A stretch of 64,000 nucleotides of DNA from Flavobacteriales bacterium (GTDB lineage: Bacteria > Bacteroidota > Bacteroidia > Flavobacteriales_F > PHOS-HE28), in assembly GCA_016715895.1 (NCBI GenBank), contig JADJXH010000004.1, positions 1,054,001-1,118,000 on the forward strand, written 5' to 3'. Of the stretch, positions 24,381 to 32,560 are shown in pieces. Both the position numbers and the translations under genes were made by a program. The notes under the pieces were generated by a model that saw only the letters and a program-made list of their open reading frames with translations, did not search any database and had not been told where the DNA came from. Position 1 is the first letter of the stretch. Every line of letters starts with the position of its first letter.

Positions 24381-24401
24381 GTTCCCCGGCGGTCAGGCAC
24401 A

Positions 24402-24866
24402 ATGATCACCGAAGGCCACATGCGGGAATTGGTGGAGCGCCATCTGGCGGGCACCGGTCATTTCCTGGTGGACGTGGAGGTGCGCCCCGGCGACAAGGTG
24501 GTGGTGGAGGTGGACGACCCCCAGGCCATCACCCTGGAGCAGCTGGTGGCGCTGAACCGCGCCCTGCGCGACGACCTGGACGCCCAGGGGCACGACCTGG
24601 AGCTTCAGGTGGGCAGCCCCGGCATGGGCCGCCCCTTCAAGGTGCCCGCCCAGTACGCCAAGCACACCGGCCGCCTGGTGGTGGTGAAGCTCGCCGACGG
24701 CCGTGCCCTCGAGGGGCGGCTGGAGGCGGTGGAGGCCACCCGCCTGCACCTGCGGCCGCTGCTCCCGAGCAAGGTGAAGGGCCGGCCCGACAAGCTGGAC
24801 GACGATGTGCTTGCACTGCCTTTCGCCGACATCCGATCCACACAAGCCAGCCTAAAGTTCAAATGA
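24402..24866 (+). CDS. rimP: Ribosome maturation factor RimP
   Basis: A 154-residue cytoplasmic protein needed for 30S assembly. It shows the two-domain RimP layout. The N-terminal half has FLVDVEVRPGDKVVVEVDDP and VALNRALRDDLD, and the signature LELQVGSPGMGRPFKVPAQY lies at the domain border. The C-terminal half is an Sm-like barrel (GRLVVVKLADGRALEGRLEAV). It is the first gene of the rimP-nusA-infB operon, with 7 bases to nusA. Confidence 0.95.
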   Translation: MITEGHMRELVERHLAGTGHFLVDVEVRPGDKVVVEVDDPQAITLEQLVALNRALRDDLDAQGHDLELQVGSPGMGRPFKVPAQYAKHTGRLVVVKLADGRALEGRLEAVEATRLHLRPLLPSKVKGRPDKLDDDVLALPFADIRSTQASLKFK

Positions 24867-24873
24867 CCGTGCC

Positions 24874-26112
24874 ATGAGCACCGTGAACCTCATCGAATCC
24901 TTCGGGGAATTCAAGGACATCAAGAACATCGACCGGGTGACCATGATGGGCATCCTGGAGGATGTGTTCAGGGGTGTGGTGAAGAAACGTTTCGGCGAGG
25001 AGGCCAACGTGGACATCATCATCAACCCCGACAAGGGCGACCTGGAGATCTGGCTCAACCGCGTGATCGTGGAGGACGGCATGAGCGAGGACGACAACCT
25101 GGAGATCGAGCTCAGCGAGGCCCGCAAGATCGAGCCCGACTTCGAGGTGGGCGAGGAGGTGAGCCAGGAGGTGAAGATCGCCGACTTCGGCCGCCGCAAC
25201 ATCCTCAGCCTGAAGCAGAACCTGCAGAGCCGCATCCTGGAGCTCGAGAAGGACCACCTGTACAACAAGTACAAGGAGCGGGTGGGCGAGATCATGACCG
25301 GCGAGGTGTACCAGGTGTGGAAGCGCGAGACGCTCATCTTGGACGATGAGGGCAACGAGCTCATCCTGCCCAAGGACCAGCAGATCAAGAGCGACTTCTT
25401 CAAGAAGGGCGACAGCGTGCGGGCGGTAGTGTGGAAGGTGGAGATGCGCAACAACACGCCGGTGGTGATCCTGAGCCGCACGGCGCCGGAATTCCTGGCC
25501 AAGCTGTTCGAGCAGGAGGTGCCCGAGGTGGCCGACGGCCTCATCACCATCAAGCGCATCGTGCGCGAGCCGGGTGAACGGGCCAAGGTGGCCGTGGAGA
25601 GCTACGACGACCGCATCGATCCGGTGGGCGCCTGCGTGGGCATGAAGGGAAGCCGCATCCACGGCATCGTGCGCGAGCTGCGCAACGAGAACATCGACGT
25701 GATCAACTTCACCAGCAACGAGCAGCTGTTGATCCAGCGGGCGCTGAGCCCGGCCAAGATCGGCAACATCAAGCTCGACGTGGAGCACAAGCGCGCCGAG
25801 GTGTACATGAAGCCCGATCAGGTGGCCCTCGCCATCGGCAAGGGCGGCCACAACATCAAGCTCGCCAGCCGCCTCACCGGTTACGAGATCGATGTGTACC
25901 GCGAGACCGATGAGGTGACCGACGATGTGGACCTGGAGGAGTTCGCCGACGAGATCGAGCACTGGATCATCGACGAACTGAAGACCATCGGTTGCGACAC
26001 GGCGCGCAGTGTGCTGGACATCCCGGTGGATGAGCTGGTGAAGCGCACCGACCTGGAGGAGGAAACGATCAATGAAGTGGTGCGGATCCTGAAGGCCGAG
26101 CTGGAGAGCTGA
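24874..26112 (+). CDS. nusA: Transcription termination/antitermination factor NusA
   Basis: A 412-residue RNA polymerase-binding factor. The N-terminal domain (LIESFGEFKDIKNIDRVTMM) is followed by an S1 domain (about 130-200, GEIMTGEVYQVWKRETLIL) and two KH domains. These carry GACVGMKGSRIHGIVREL and ALAIGKGGHNIKLASRLTG, with the GxxG loops intact. A C-terminal acidic segment (DEVTDDVDLEEFADEIEHW) and a helical tail follow. The length is normal for Bacteroidota NusA, which lacks the extra acidic repeats of E. coli. The protein modulates pausing and Rho-independent termination, and may act on the hairpin in its own leader. Confidence 0.97.
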   Translation: MSTVNLIESFGEFKDIKNIDRVTMMGILEDVFRGVVKKRFGEEANVDIIINPDKGDLEIWLNRVIVEDGMSEDDNLEIELSEARKIEPDFEVGEEVSQEVKIADFGRRNILSLKQNLQSRILELEKDHLYNKYKERVGEIMTGEVYQVWKRETLILDDEGNELILPKDQQIKSDFFKKGDSVRAVVWKVEMRNNTPVVILSRTAPEFLAKLFEQEVPEVADGLITIKRIVREPGERAKVAVESYDDRIDPVGACVGMKGSRIHGIVRELRNENIDVINFTSNEQLLIQRALSPAKIGNIKLDVEHKRAEVYMKPDQVALAIGKGGHNIKLASRLTGYEIDVYRETDEVTDDVDLEEFADEIEHWIIDELKTIGCDTARSVLDIPVDELVKRTDLEEETINEVVRILKAELES

Positions 26113-26150
26113 GCCGGGGGACCGCACGGAGAACGGACAACGCGAACTGA

Positions 26151-28820
26151 ATGAGCGAAGCAGCTGACAAAGGTGTGCGGTTGAGCAAGGTGGCCCGCGA
26201 GTTCAACCTCGGGCTCCACACCGTGGTGGAGTTCCTGGAGAAGAAGGGCCACAAGGTGGAGAGCAACCCCAACACCAAGATCGCCGGGGACCTCTACGAC
26301 CTGCTGTTGGCCGAGTTCGGTACGGACAAGGCCATCAAGGAGCAGAGCAAGGCCACCGTGCAACTGCGTCAGGAGCGGGAGACGATCAGTCTCGCGCCCG
26401 AGAAGCCGGCCGCCCGACCGGTGGCGGAGGAGCCCGCGCCGGCCCCGACGCCCGCGGCTGCTGAGCCCGCCGCCGCACCGGAGGTGAAGCCCGCCGCCGA
26501 GACCATCAAGGCCCGGGTGGAGAAGCCTTCGGTGAAGGTGCTGGACAAGATCGACCTGACCGCGCGCAAGAAGACGCCCGCCTCGCGCAGCACCGCTGAA
26601 GCGGCCCCGGCACCCGAGCCGCCCCCTGCCGCGCCTCCCGCCGCGCCGCCCGCACCGGTGGCCCCGCCGACGCCGGCCGCCCCCGCCGAACCGGAGCTCA
26701 TCCGTGCGCGGGCCGAGAAGCTCACCGGCCCCAAGACCGTGGGCAAGATCGAGCTGCCGGTGGAGAAGGAACGCAAGCCGGCCGACCGCGGCGACCAGGG
26801 TGGCGAACGCGGGCGCCGCAAGCGCATCGTGAAGCCCGGTCCGGTGAACGTGGACAGGGCCGTGCAGCAGGAGCAGCGCGATGCCGCCAGCCGCCCCGGC
26901 GGCCGTCCCGGCGAGCTCGACGAGAACGCCGTGAAGAAGAAGGTGAGCGAGACCCTCGCGCGCCTCACCGGCGGCAAGAGCAAGGGCGCGAAGATCCGCC
27001 GCGACAAGCGCGCCGAGCGCTTCCAGCGCTTCGAGGAAGAGCAGGCCGCCCGCGAGCTGGCCGGCAAGACCCTCAAGGTCACCGAGTTCGTCACCGCCAG
27101 CGAACTGGCCTCCATGATGGGCGTGCCCGTCACCGACATCATCAAGGCCTGCTTCAGCCTGGGCCTCATGGTGAGCATCAACCAGCGCCTCGACGCGGAG
27201 ACGCTGTCCGTGATCGCCGACGAGTACGGCTTCAAGGTGGAGTTCGTGGGCGCCGAGGTGCAGGAGAACATCCCCATGGAGGCCGACGATGAGCGCCGCA
27301 TGGTGCCACGTCCGCCCATCGTCACCGTGATGGGCCACGTGGACCACGGCAAGACCTCCCTGCTGGACTACGTGCGCAATGCCAACGTGGTGGCCGGTGA
27401 GGCCGGGGGCATCACCCAGCACATCGGGGCCTACAGTGTGCAGCTCAAGAACGGCAAGCACATCACCTTCCTGGACACCCCGGGCCACGAGGCCTTCACG
27501 GCCATGCGCGCCCGCGGCGCCCAGGTGACGGACATCGCCATCATCGTGATCTCGGCGGACGACAGCGTGATGCCGCAGACGCGGGAGGCCATCAACCACG
27601 CGCAGGCCGCCGGCGTGCCGATGGTCTTCGCCCTCAACAAGATCGACAAGGAGGGGGCCAACCCCGACAAGATCCGCGAGGAGCTCAGCCAGATGAACAT
27701 CCTGGTGGAGGAGTGGGGCGGCAAGTTCCAGAGCCAGGAGATCAGCGCCAAGAAGGGCATCGGCATCGAGAACCTCCTGGACAAGGTCCTGCTGGAGGCC
27801 GAGATGCTGGACCTGAAGGCCGACCCCGCCAAACGCGCCATGGGCGTGGTGATCGAGAGCACCCTGGAGCAGGGCCGCGGCTATGTCACCACCATCCTGG
27901 TGGAAGGCGGCACCCTGCGGAAAGGCGACGTGCTGCTGGCCGGTCAGTTCAGTGGGCGCGTGCGCAACATGTTCAACGAACGCGGGCAGGCCGTCAACGA
28001 TGCGGGCCCCTCCACCCCGGTCTCCATCCTGGGCCTGGACGGCGCGCCCAATGCGGGCGATCATTTCTATGTGCTGGAGGATGAGCGCGAGGCCCGCCAG
28101 ATCGCCACGCGGCGGCAGCAGCTGCAGCGTGAACAAGGCATCCGCACGCACAAGCACATCACCCTGGACGAGATCGGCCGCCGCCTCGCCATCGGCGACT
28201 TCAAGGAGCTCAACATCATCGTGAAGGGCGATGTGGACGGCTCGGTGGAGGCGCTCACCGACTCGCTGCTCAAGCTCAGCACCGAGAAGATCAAGGTGAA
28301 CGTGATCCACAAGGCCGTGGGCCCCATCGCCGAGAGCGATGTGCTGCTGGCCACCGCCTCGGACGCCATCATCATCGGCTTCCAGGTGCGGCCCACCCCC
28401 GGCGCACGCAAGCTGGCCGAGACCGAGGAGATCGACATCCGCATGTACTCCATCATCTACGACGCCATCGAGGAGATCAAGCAGGCCATGGAGGGCATGC
28501 TCGCGCCCAAGGAGGTGGAGAAGGTGGTGGGCACCGCCGAGGTCCGCGAGACCTTCAAGATCAGCAAGGTGGGTACGGTGGCCGGCTGCTTCGTGCTCGA
28601 CGGCAAGCTCAAGCGCACCAACAAGGTGCGCGTGATCCGCGACGGCATCGTGGTGTACACCGGCGACCTCGGCAGCCTCAAGCGGTTCAAGGACGACGTG
28701 AAGGAGGTGACCCACGGCTACGAGTGCGGCCTCAACGTGGAGAAGTTCAACGACATCAAGGTGGGCGACCACATCGAAGCCTTCGAGCTCGTGGAGGTGA
28801 AGCAGACGCTGAACGACTGA
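26151..28820 (+). CDS. infB: Translation initiation factor IF-2
   Basis: An 889-residue GTPase placing fMet-tRNA on the 30S subunit. It has an N-terminal IF2_N helix-turn region (VRLSKVAREFNLGLHTVVEF), then a long Ala/Pro-rich linker (about 80-200) and a basic region. The GTPase domain carries G1 GHVDHGKT (about 394), G3 DTPGH (about 442) and G4 NKID (about 497). Domains II-IV follow (IIIGFQVRPTPGARKLAE). Spacing from nusA is 38 bases. The operon ends in a strong hairpin. Confidence 0.97.
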   Translation: MSEAADKGVRLSKVAREFNLGLHTVVEFLEKKGHKVESNPNTKIAGDLYDLLLAEFGTDKAIKEQSKATVQLRQERETISLAPEKPAARPVAEEPAPAPTPAAAEPAAAPEVKPAAETIKARVEKPSVKVLDKIDLTARKKTPASRSTAEAAPAPEPPPAAPPAAPPAPVAPPTPAAPAEPELIRARAEKLTGPKTVGKIELPVEKERKPADRGDQGGERGRRKRIVKPGPVNVDRAVQQEQRDAASRPGGRPGELDENAVKKKVSETLARLTGGKSKGAKIRRDKRAERFQRFEEEQAARELAGKTLKVTEFVTASELASMMGVPVTDIIKACFSLGLMVSINQRLDAETLSVIADEYGFKVEFVGAEVQENIPMEADDERRMVPRPPIVTVMGHVDHGKTSLLDYVRNANVVAGEAGGITQHIGAYSVQLKNGKHITFLDTPGHEAFTAMRARGAQVTDIAIIVISADDSVMPQTREAINHAQAAGVPMVFALNKIDKEGANPDKIREELSQMNILVEEWGGKFQSQEISAKKGIGIENLLDKVLLEAEMLDLKADPAKRAMGVVIESTLEQGRGYVTTILVEGGTLRKGDVLLAGQFSGRVRNMFNERGQAVNDAGPSTPVSILGLDGAPNAGDHFYVLEDEREARQIATRRQQLQREQGIRTHKHITLDEIGRRLAIGDFKELNIIVKGDVDGSVEALTDSLLKLSTEKIKVNVIHKAVGPIAESDVLLATASDAIIIGFQVRPTPGARKLAETEEIDIRMYSIIYDAIEEIKQAMEGMLAPKEVEKVVGTAEVRETFKISKVGTVAGCFVLDGKLKRTNKVRVIRDGIVVYTGDLGSLKRFKDDVKEVTHGYECGLNVEKFNDIKVGDHIEAFELVEVKQTLND

Positions 28821-28843
28821 CCGGTGCACCGCACCGATGGCCG

Positions 28844-28868
28844 CGGGGCCGCCCATTGGGCGGCCCCG
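28844..28868 (+). terminator. Terminator-like hairpin after infB
   Basis: An 11-bp perfect GC-rich stem (CGGGGCCGCCC and complement) with an ATT loop, 23 bases after the infB stop. The T-tract is weak (GTCGCGTTC). Confidence 0.75.
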
Positions 28869-28942
28869 TCGCGTTCAGGCGGTGACGCGATCAGGGGCGA
28901 TGGTGGTCATCGACCGCCGGGGCCTCCGCGACGCTTGGGTTC

Positions 28943-28972
28943 GGGAAGTATGTATGGCCATGCATACTTCGG
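28943..28972. repeat. Palindrome copy 1, core GTATGTATGGCCATGCATAC
   Basis: A near-perfect 26-base palindrome (arms GAAGTATG/CATACTTC around ATGGCCAT) inside GG...CGG flanks. Copy 2 at 29162-29191 shares the first 17 bases exactly. Confidence 0.7.
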
Positions 28973-29161
28973 CCGTGGGCCTATATCGACCAAGGTCACT
29001 CTATTCCCTTGTATCTGAGGGTGTTATTATTTCCTGCCGACCGCTCTTGGTCAATGTGATGGCTTGCTGGATGTGGCGGGGTCCAAGGCTGCCTGACCAG
29101 CGTCGTGCTCGACATTGCGCGCGGGTTGCTACGGACCGAGCACCCTCGCAGCGCCGGTACC

Positions 29162-29191
29162 GGAAGTATGTATGGCCATACATGTTTTCGG
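29162..29191. repeat. Palindrome copy 2, core GTATGTATGGCCATACAT
   Basis: The central TATGTATGGCCATACATG is almost fully self-complementary. It is preceded by the palindrome CCGGTACCGG. Together with copy 1 it brackets the AT-richer spacer. Confidence 0.7.
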
Positions 29192-29508
29192 TCGCCGCCC
29201 GCAGGCTCCGACCGCCTCACCACAGTGACTGTTCCAGACGTCCGCGAGAACGGCTTTCGTCGCTGAACCCTCTACCTACCGAGAACCGGGTCTTCGATCC
29301 GGTACAACGATGATCGACCGCCGCCGCGATGTGCCGACCTTGTTCAAGGTTGTTGGAGGTGCGATCGCGGCGCAGCCTCAGTATCCGATGGGTTACCAGT
29401 ATCCCATGGAAAGCTCGTGAGCGGGATCCATGCGGTGGCTTCGATGTTCGAGGTGCCGCGCGGAACACGGCGTTCGCCTTGGAGCTGGACGGCAGGGAAG
29501 TGCTCGGA

Positions 29509-29527
29509 TCCGGCCTGTCGGGCCGGA
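29509..29527 (-). terminator. Hairpin after PorG-like gene
   Basis: A 7-bp stem TCCGGCC/GGCCGGA with a 5-base loop, immediately beyond the stop on the minus strand. There is no clear T-tract. Confidence 0.5.
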
Positions 29528-29533
29528 CCGGGC

Positions 29534-30508
29534 TCAGAACACGATCTTCTGGCGGCGCAGGCGCGTGCGGTACTTCTTGCTGCGCGTCTTGTACTTGTAC
29601 AGCTTGTAGTGCACCTGCGCGCGCAGGAAGAGGTAGGCGTCCAGGTCGTCGGGATCGCCGCGCTGCTCGCCTTCGCTGTAGCGGAGCGCTTCGGGCTGCG
29701 GATCGGCCAGGAAGGCGGCCAGTTCGCCCGATTCCGAGCCGATGCCACCGTTGGCCTCGGCGATGAGGTCATTGTCGTAGTAGTTGCCGCTGACGTCGTC
29801 GATGTAGTCCGTGAACGTCTTGGTGTACTGCGCCTCCAGGCCCACGCTGAGCACCTTGCTGAGCTGCTTGCGGATGCCGATGCCCATGGGGATGCACAGG
29901 CTGAAGTTGCTGTACTCGTCGGGGCCGCCCTCCATCCCCTGGCCCTCGGTGCGCAGCGGCTTCAGGTCCACCCACGCATTGTTGAACTTGGCCCTGGGAT
30001 TGAAGTAGAAGCCACCCACACCGCCGAACAGGTAGAGGCCGATGCGGGAGGACTTCTGCCCCTTCACGCCCCGGATGTCGTACAGGTGGCCCAGTTCCTC
30101 CAGAAAGGGGTGCACCTCCAGCATCAGGGCCAGTTCGTAAAGGTCCGATCGGAACGATAGGTTGCGCCGTTTCCGCGCGGGTTCCTCGGTAAGGTTGTCG
30201 TTGCCGGCCATCACGCCGTAGGCCAGTTGGGTGCGCAGGCTGAGGCGTTCACGCAGGTAGTACCGCCAGCCCAGGCTGAAGGCGGGCCGCGTCTGGCTCA
30301 CCTCCAGGTCCCAGATGAAGGAACTGCCGATCTGGTCGCGGCCGCCCAGTTCACCCAGGAAGTTGGACGCGCCCAGGCCGATCGTGATCTCGTTGCGGTG
30401 TGTCTTCCAATAATCCGTGGTGCGGAAGTACTGGGCGGAGGTGGGAACGCATATCCCGACGGCCAGGGCCGGGAGGACGTTCCTGAAGGCGATCGTTGCG
30501 TTCCGCAT
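29534..30508 (-). CDS. DUF6089-family outer-membrane protein, PorG-like
   Basis: A 324-residue exported protein. The ATG chosen gives a signal peptide (RNATIAFRNVLPALAVGICVPTSAQ) followed by the family signature TTDYWKTHRNEITIGLGASN and FLGELGGRDQIGSSFIWDLE. The rest is strand-rich with aromatic residues (SLGWRYYLRERLSLRTQLAYG, RIGLYLFGGVGGFYFNP). DUF6089 includes PorG, an outer-membrane component associated with the PorK/PorN ring of the T9SS. That role is inferred from family membership. The C-terminus is strongly basic (KYKTRSKKYRTRLRRQ), unusual for a barrel end. Confidence 0.82.
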   Translation of the reverse strand: MRNATIAFRNVLPALAVGICVPTSAQYFRTTDYWKTHRNEITIGLGASNFLGELGGRDQIGSSFIWDLEVSQTRPAFSLGWRYYLRERLSLRTQLAYGVMAGNDNLTEEPARKRRNLSFRSDLYELALMLEVHPFLEELGHLYDIRGVKGQKSSRIGLYLFGGVGGFYFNPRAKFNNAWVDLKPLRTEGQGMEGGPDEYSNFSLCIPMGIGIRKQLSKVLSVGLEAQYTKTFTDYIDDVSGNYYDNDLIAEANGGIGSESGELAAFLADPQPEALRYSEGEQRGDPDDLDAYLFLRAQVHYKLYKYKTRSKKYRTRLRRQKIVF

Positions 30509-30631
30509 ACGGTCCGGTCCGATCGGGAAGGGCGCAAGGTGCTTCGTCCCGCGCAGCACACGCGAGGTCAGCAACACCGCGAACGGTCCCGAAAGGGGTG
30601 CCCAAGGTAGTGATCTGATGTGAACTGCGGC

Positions 30632-31051
30632 CTACGGTGCGGAAGGCACGCCGGCCTTGGTGAGCGCTGGTGGCTCGATCTGGTCCTGCACCACATAGCA
30701 ACCCGGGAACTCCGGACGAAGTTCCTGTCGCAACCGCTCCGCCTCGACCCTGTCGCGCAGGTCGCCCACCCGGATGCGGAAGTTGGGCGCCAGGTAGCTC
30801 AGGTAGGCCGGCACGTCGGGGTGGCGCTGCAGGAACGCCTGCCGCACCTTCACCGCATCGGTCTTGCTGCCCAGGTGGATCTGCACCCGATACCCTTCGA
30901 TCACGCGGTCCAGGGTGGGATAGGCCGCCATGAACTCCAGCGCGCGCGCGTCACCAAGCCAGCGCACCGCACTGCTGTCCGCGTCCGATTGACCGCGGAG
31001 AGCGGCGGCGTGGAGCAGCACCAGGAGGGGAAGGAGGTGGTGTACGCGCAT
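30632..31051 (-). CDS. Exported SPOR-domain protein
   Basis: A 139-residue protein with signal peptide RVHHLLPLLVLLHAAALRGQ. The body is one SPOR-like fold: YRVQIHLGSKTDAVKVRQAFLQ, then RIRVGDLRDRVEAERLRQEL, then FPGCYVVQDQIE. SPOR domains bind septal peptidoglycan lacking stem peptides. The gene lies 123 bases upstream of the PorG-like gene on the same strand. A TACCTTCG -7-like box ends seven bases before the ATG. Confidence 0.85.
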   Translation of the reverse strand: MRVHHLLPLLVLLHAAALRGQSDADSSAVRWLGDARALEFMAAYPTLDRVIEGYRVQIHLGSKTDAVKVRQAFLQRHPDVPAYLSYLAPNFRIRVGDLRDRVEAERLRQELRPEFPGCYVVQDQIEPPALTKAGVPSAP

Positions 31052-31058
31052 GGCGCTG

Positions 31059-31066
31059 CGAAGGTA
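31059..31066 (-). promoter_or_regulatory. -7-like element TACCTTCG for SPOR gene
   Basis: One mismatch to TAnnTTTG on the minus strand, seven bases from the ATG. Confidence 0.4.
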
Positions 31067-31093
31067 GTCGGCGCCCGACGCGGCGTTCCCGTG

Positions 31094-31110
31094 TTTAGAA
31101 CGATCCTAAA
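31094..31110. promoter_or_regulatory. Candidate operator TTTAGAACGATCCTAAA
   Basis: A 17-base imperfect palindrome (arms TTTAGnA/TnCTAAA) in an AT-rich patch between the SPOR gene and the respiratory operon, about 70 bases upstream of the actA -7 box. It resembles dyad sites of redox- or iron-responsive regulators in form only. No regulator gene is nearby. Confidence 0.3.
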
Positions 31111-31167
31111 TAGCATACCGGTGTTCGCATCCCCATCACGCTCCTGTCCCACGTACGCTTCGCCGTT

Positions 31168-31175
31168 TATTTTTG
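31168..31175 (+). promoter_or_regulatory. Promoter -7 element TATTTTTG of act-cox operon
   Basis: Exact TAnnTTTG match 42 bases before the actA ATG. No TTG is found at -33, which fits a promoter needing an activator. Confidence 0.6.
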
Positions 31176-31217
31176 CGCCGGTCCAAAAAGGGGGTCCCCC
31201 TTCCTAAAACGTCCGGA

Positions 31218-32543
31218 ATGCCGCGTCCATCCAGGTTCTCCCTCCGATCGCCCGGGCTGTTCCACGCACTGTTCGTCCTTGCTCTCTCCCTTGCCGTTGC
31301 GCCTTTGATGGCCCAGCCGGCGGACGCTGCGTTGTACGCCACCGGTGAAAAGGTCTTCAAAGGCAATTGCGCCAGCTGCCATAAGCCGGACAAGGATATG
31401 ACCGGCCCTGCGCTGAAGGATGCGCGCGCCCGGTGGGAAGGCAAGGGCGACATCTATGCGTGGGTGCGCAACAGCACCGACGTCATCAAGAGCGGCAACG
31501 CTTACGCCAACGAGCTCTTCACCAAGTGGAACAAGAGCGTCATGACCCCCATGGCGCTCTCCAACGAGGAGATCGATGCGGTGCTCTACTACGCGGACAA
31601 CTACGCGCCGCCCGCGCCGCCTCCCGGCAAGGAGCCGGTTCCAGCGGGCGAACCGCAGGACGTCCCGTTCTGGCCGTGGATGCTGGTGATCGGCCTGCTG
31701 CTGCTGGTGGTCGCATTGAGCCTCGGCGGCGTGCGCAAGAGCCTCACCAATGCGGTGCGTGAGACCGAGGGCCAGGGGCCAGCACCGGACCGCACCGCTT
31801 GGCAGTCCTTCAAGGATTGGGCCTGGCACAACAAGACCTTCGCCTCGGTGCTCGGCCTGCTGCTGCTCACCTGGGGCATCGTGTCGGCCTGGGATTGGGC
31901 CCTCACCATCGGGGTGTATGGCGGCGACACCGTGGAGCACTACAAGCCCGAACAGCCCATCCGCTTCGACCACACGCTGCATGCCGGCAAGGCCGACAAG
32001 GGCAACCTGGCCATCAACTGTGTCTACTGCCACAACAGCGCCGAGAAGAGCAAGCATGCCGGCATCCCCACGGCCAACGTGTGCATGAACTGCCACCAGG
32101 CCGTCGGCGAATCGCAGCGCAATCCCTGGAGCACTGCGGAGATCAAGAAGATCCACGACGCCACGGGGTGGGATGGCAAGGCCTACACCGGCACGCCGAA
32201 GCCCATCGAATGGGTGAAGGTGCACAACCTGCCGGACCACGCGTACTTCAACCACGCGCAGCACGTGGCGGTGGGCAAGCTCGAATGCCAGGAGTGCCAT
32301 GGCCCCATCGACGAGAAGATGGACGTGGCCGAACAGTGGGCCCCCCTGACGATGGGCTGGTGCATCCAGTGCCACAACGAGAAGGAGGTGAAGATGGCCG
32401 GCAACGGCTACTACGATGAGGTGATGGCCCGCCTGGAGAAGAACGAGAAGTTGGGCCACCGCGAGCTGAAGGAGTACCTGGAGGACGAGAAGATCACCGT
32501 GAAGGAGCTTGGCGGCTGGGAATGCGCCAAGTGCCACTACTAA
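31218..32543 (+). CDS. actA: Alternative complex III subunit A, fused mono- and pentahaem cytochrome c
   Basis: A 441-residue multihaem cytochrome with six CxxCH sites. One (CASCH, 51-55) lies in an N-terminal class I domain with likely Met ligands in SVMTPMALSN. Five are in the C-terminal part (CVYCH, CMNCH, CQECH, CIQCH, CAKCH at 268-440). An N-terminal signal sequence and two membrane helices (151-172 and 208-226) anchor it. It forms the haem wire carrying electrons from ActB to the acceptor. It is the first gene of the operon; actB begins 17 bases later. Confidence 0.95.
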   Translation: MPRPSRFSLRSPGLFHALFVLALSLAVAPLMAQPADAALYATGEKVFKGNCASCHKPDKDMTGPALKDARARWEGKGDIYAWVRNSTDVIKSGNAYANELFTKWNKSVMTPMALSNEEIDAVLYYADNYAPPAPPPGKEPVPAGEPQDVPFWPWMLVIGLLLLVVALSLGGVRKSLTNAVRETEGQGPAPDRTAWQSFKDWAWHNKTFASVLGLLLLTWGIVSAWDWALTIGVYGGDTVEHYKPEQPIRFDHTLHAGKADKGNLAINCVYCHNSAEKSKHAGIPTANVCMNCHQAVGESQRNPWSTAEIKKIHDATGWDGKAYTGTPKPIEWVKVHNLPDHAYFNHAQHVAVGKLECQECHGPIDEKMDVAEQWAPLTMGWCIQCHNEKEVKMAGNGYYDEVMARLEKNEKLGHRELKEYLEDEKITVKELGGWECAKCHY

Positions 32544-32560
32544 GAACACCGCCGCGCCGC

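Larger units (their letters stand above)
28869..29508. other. 640-base non-coding region with two palindromes
   Basis: No frame here has gene-like codon use or recognisable similarity. The first half is less GC-rich than the surroundings (GTATCTGAGGGTGTTATTAT). It contains two near-identical palindromes about 220 bases apart, plus an inverted pair GACCAAG/CTTGGTC between them. It could be a decayed mobile element or host regulatory or RNA sequence. Confidence 0.6.

Noticed and set aside
28869..29508. Genes or a transposase remnant in the gap after infB
   Set aside because: Frames are short with no similarity or codon bias, and no transposase motif was seen.
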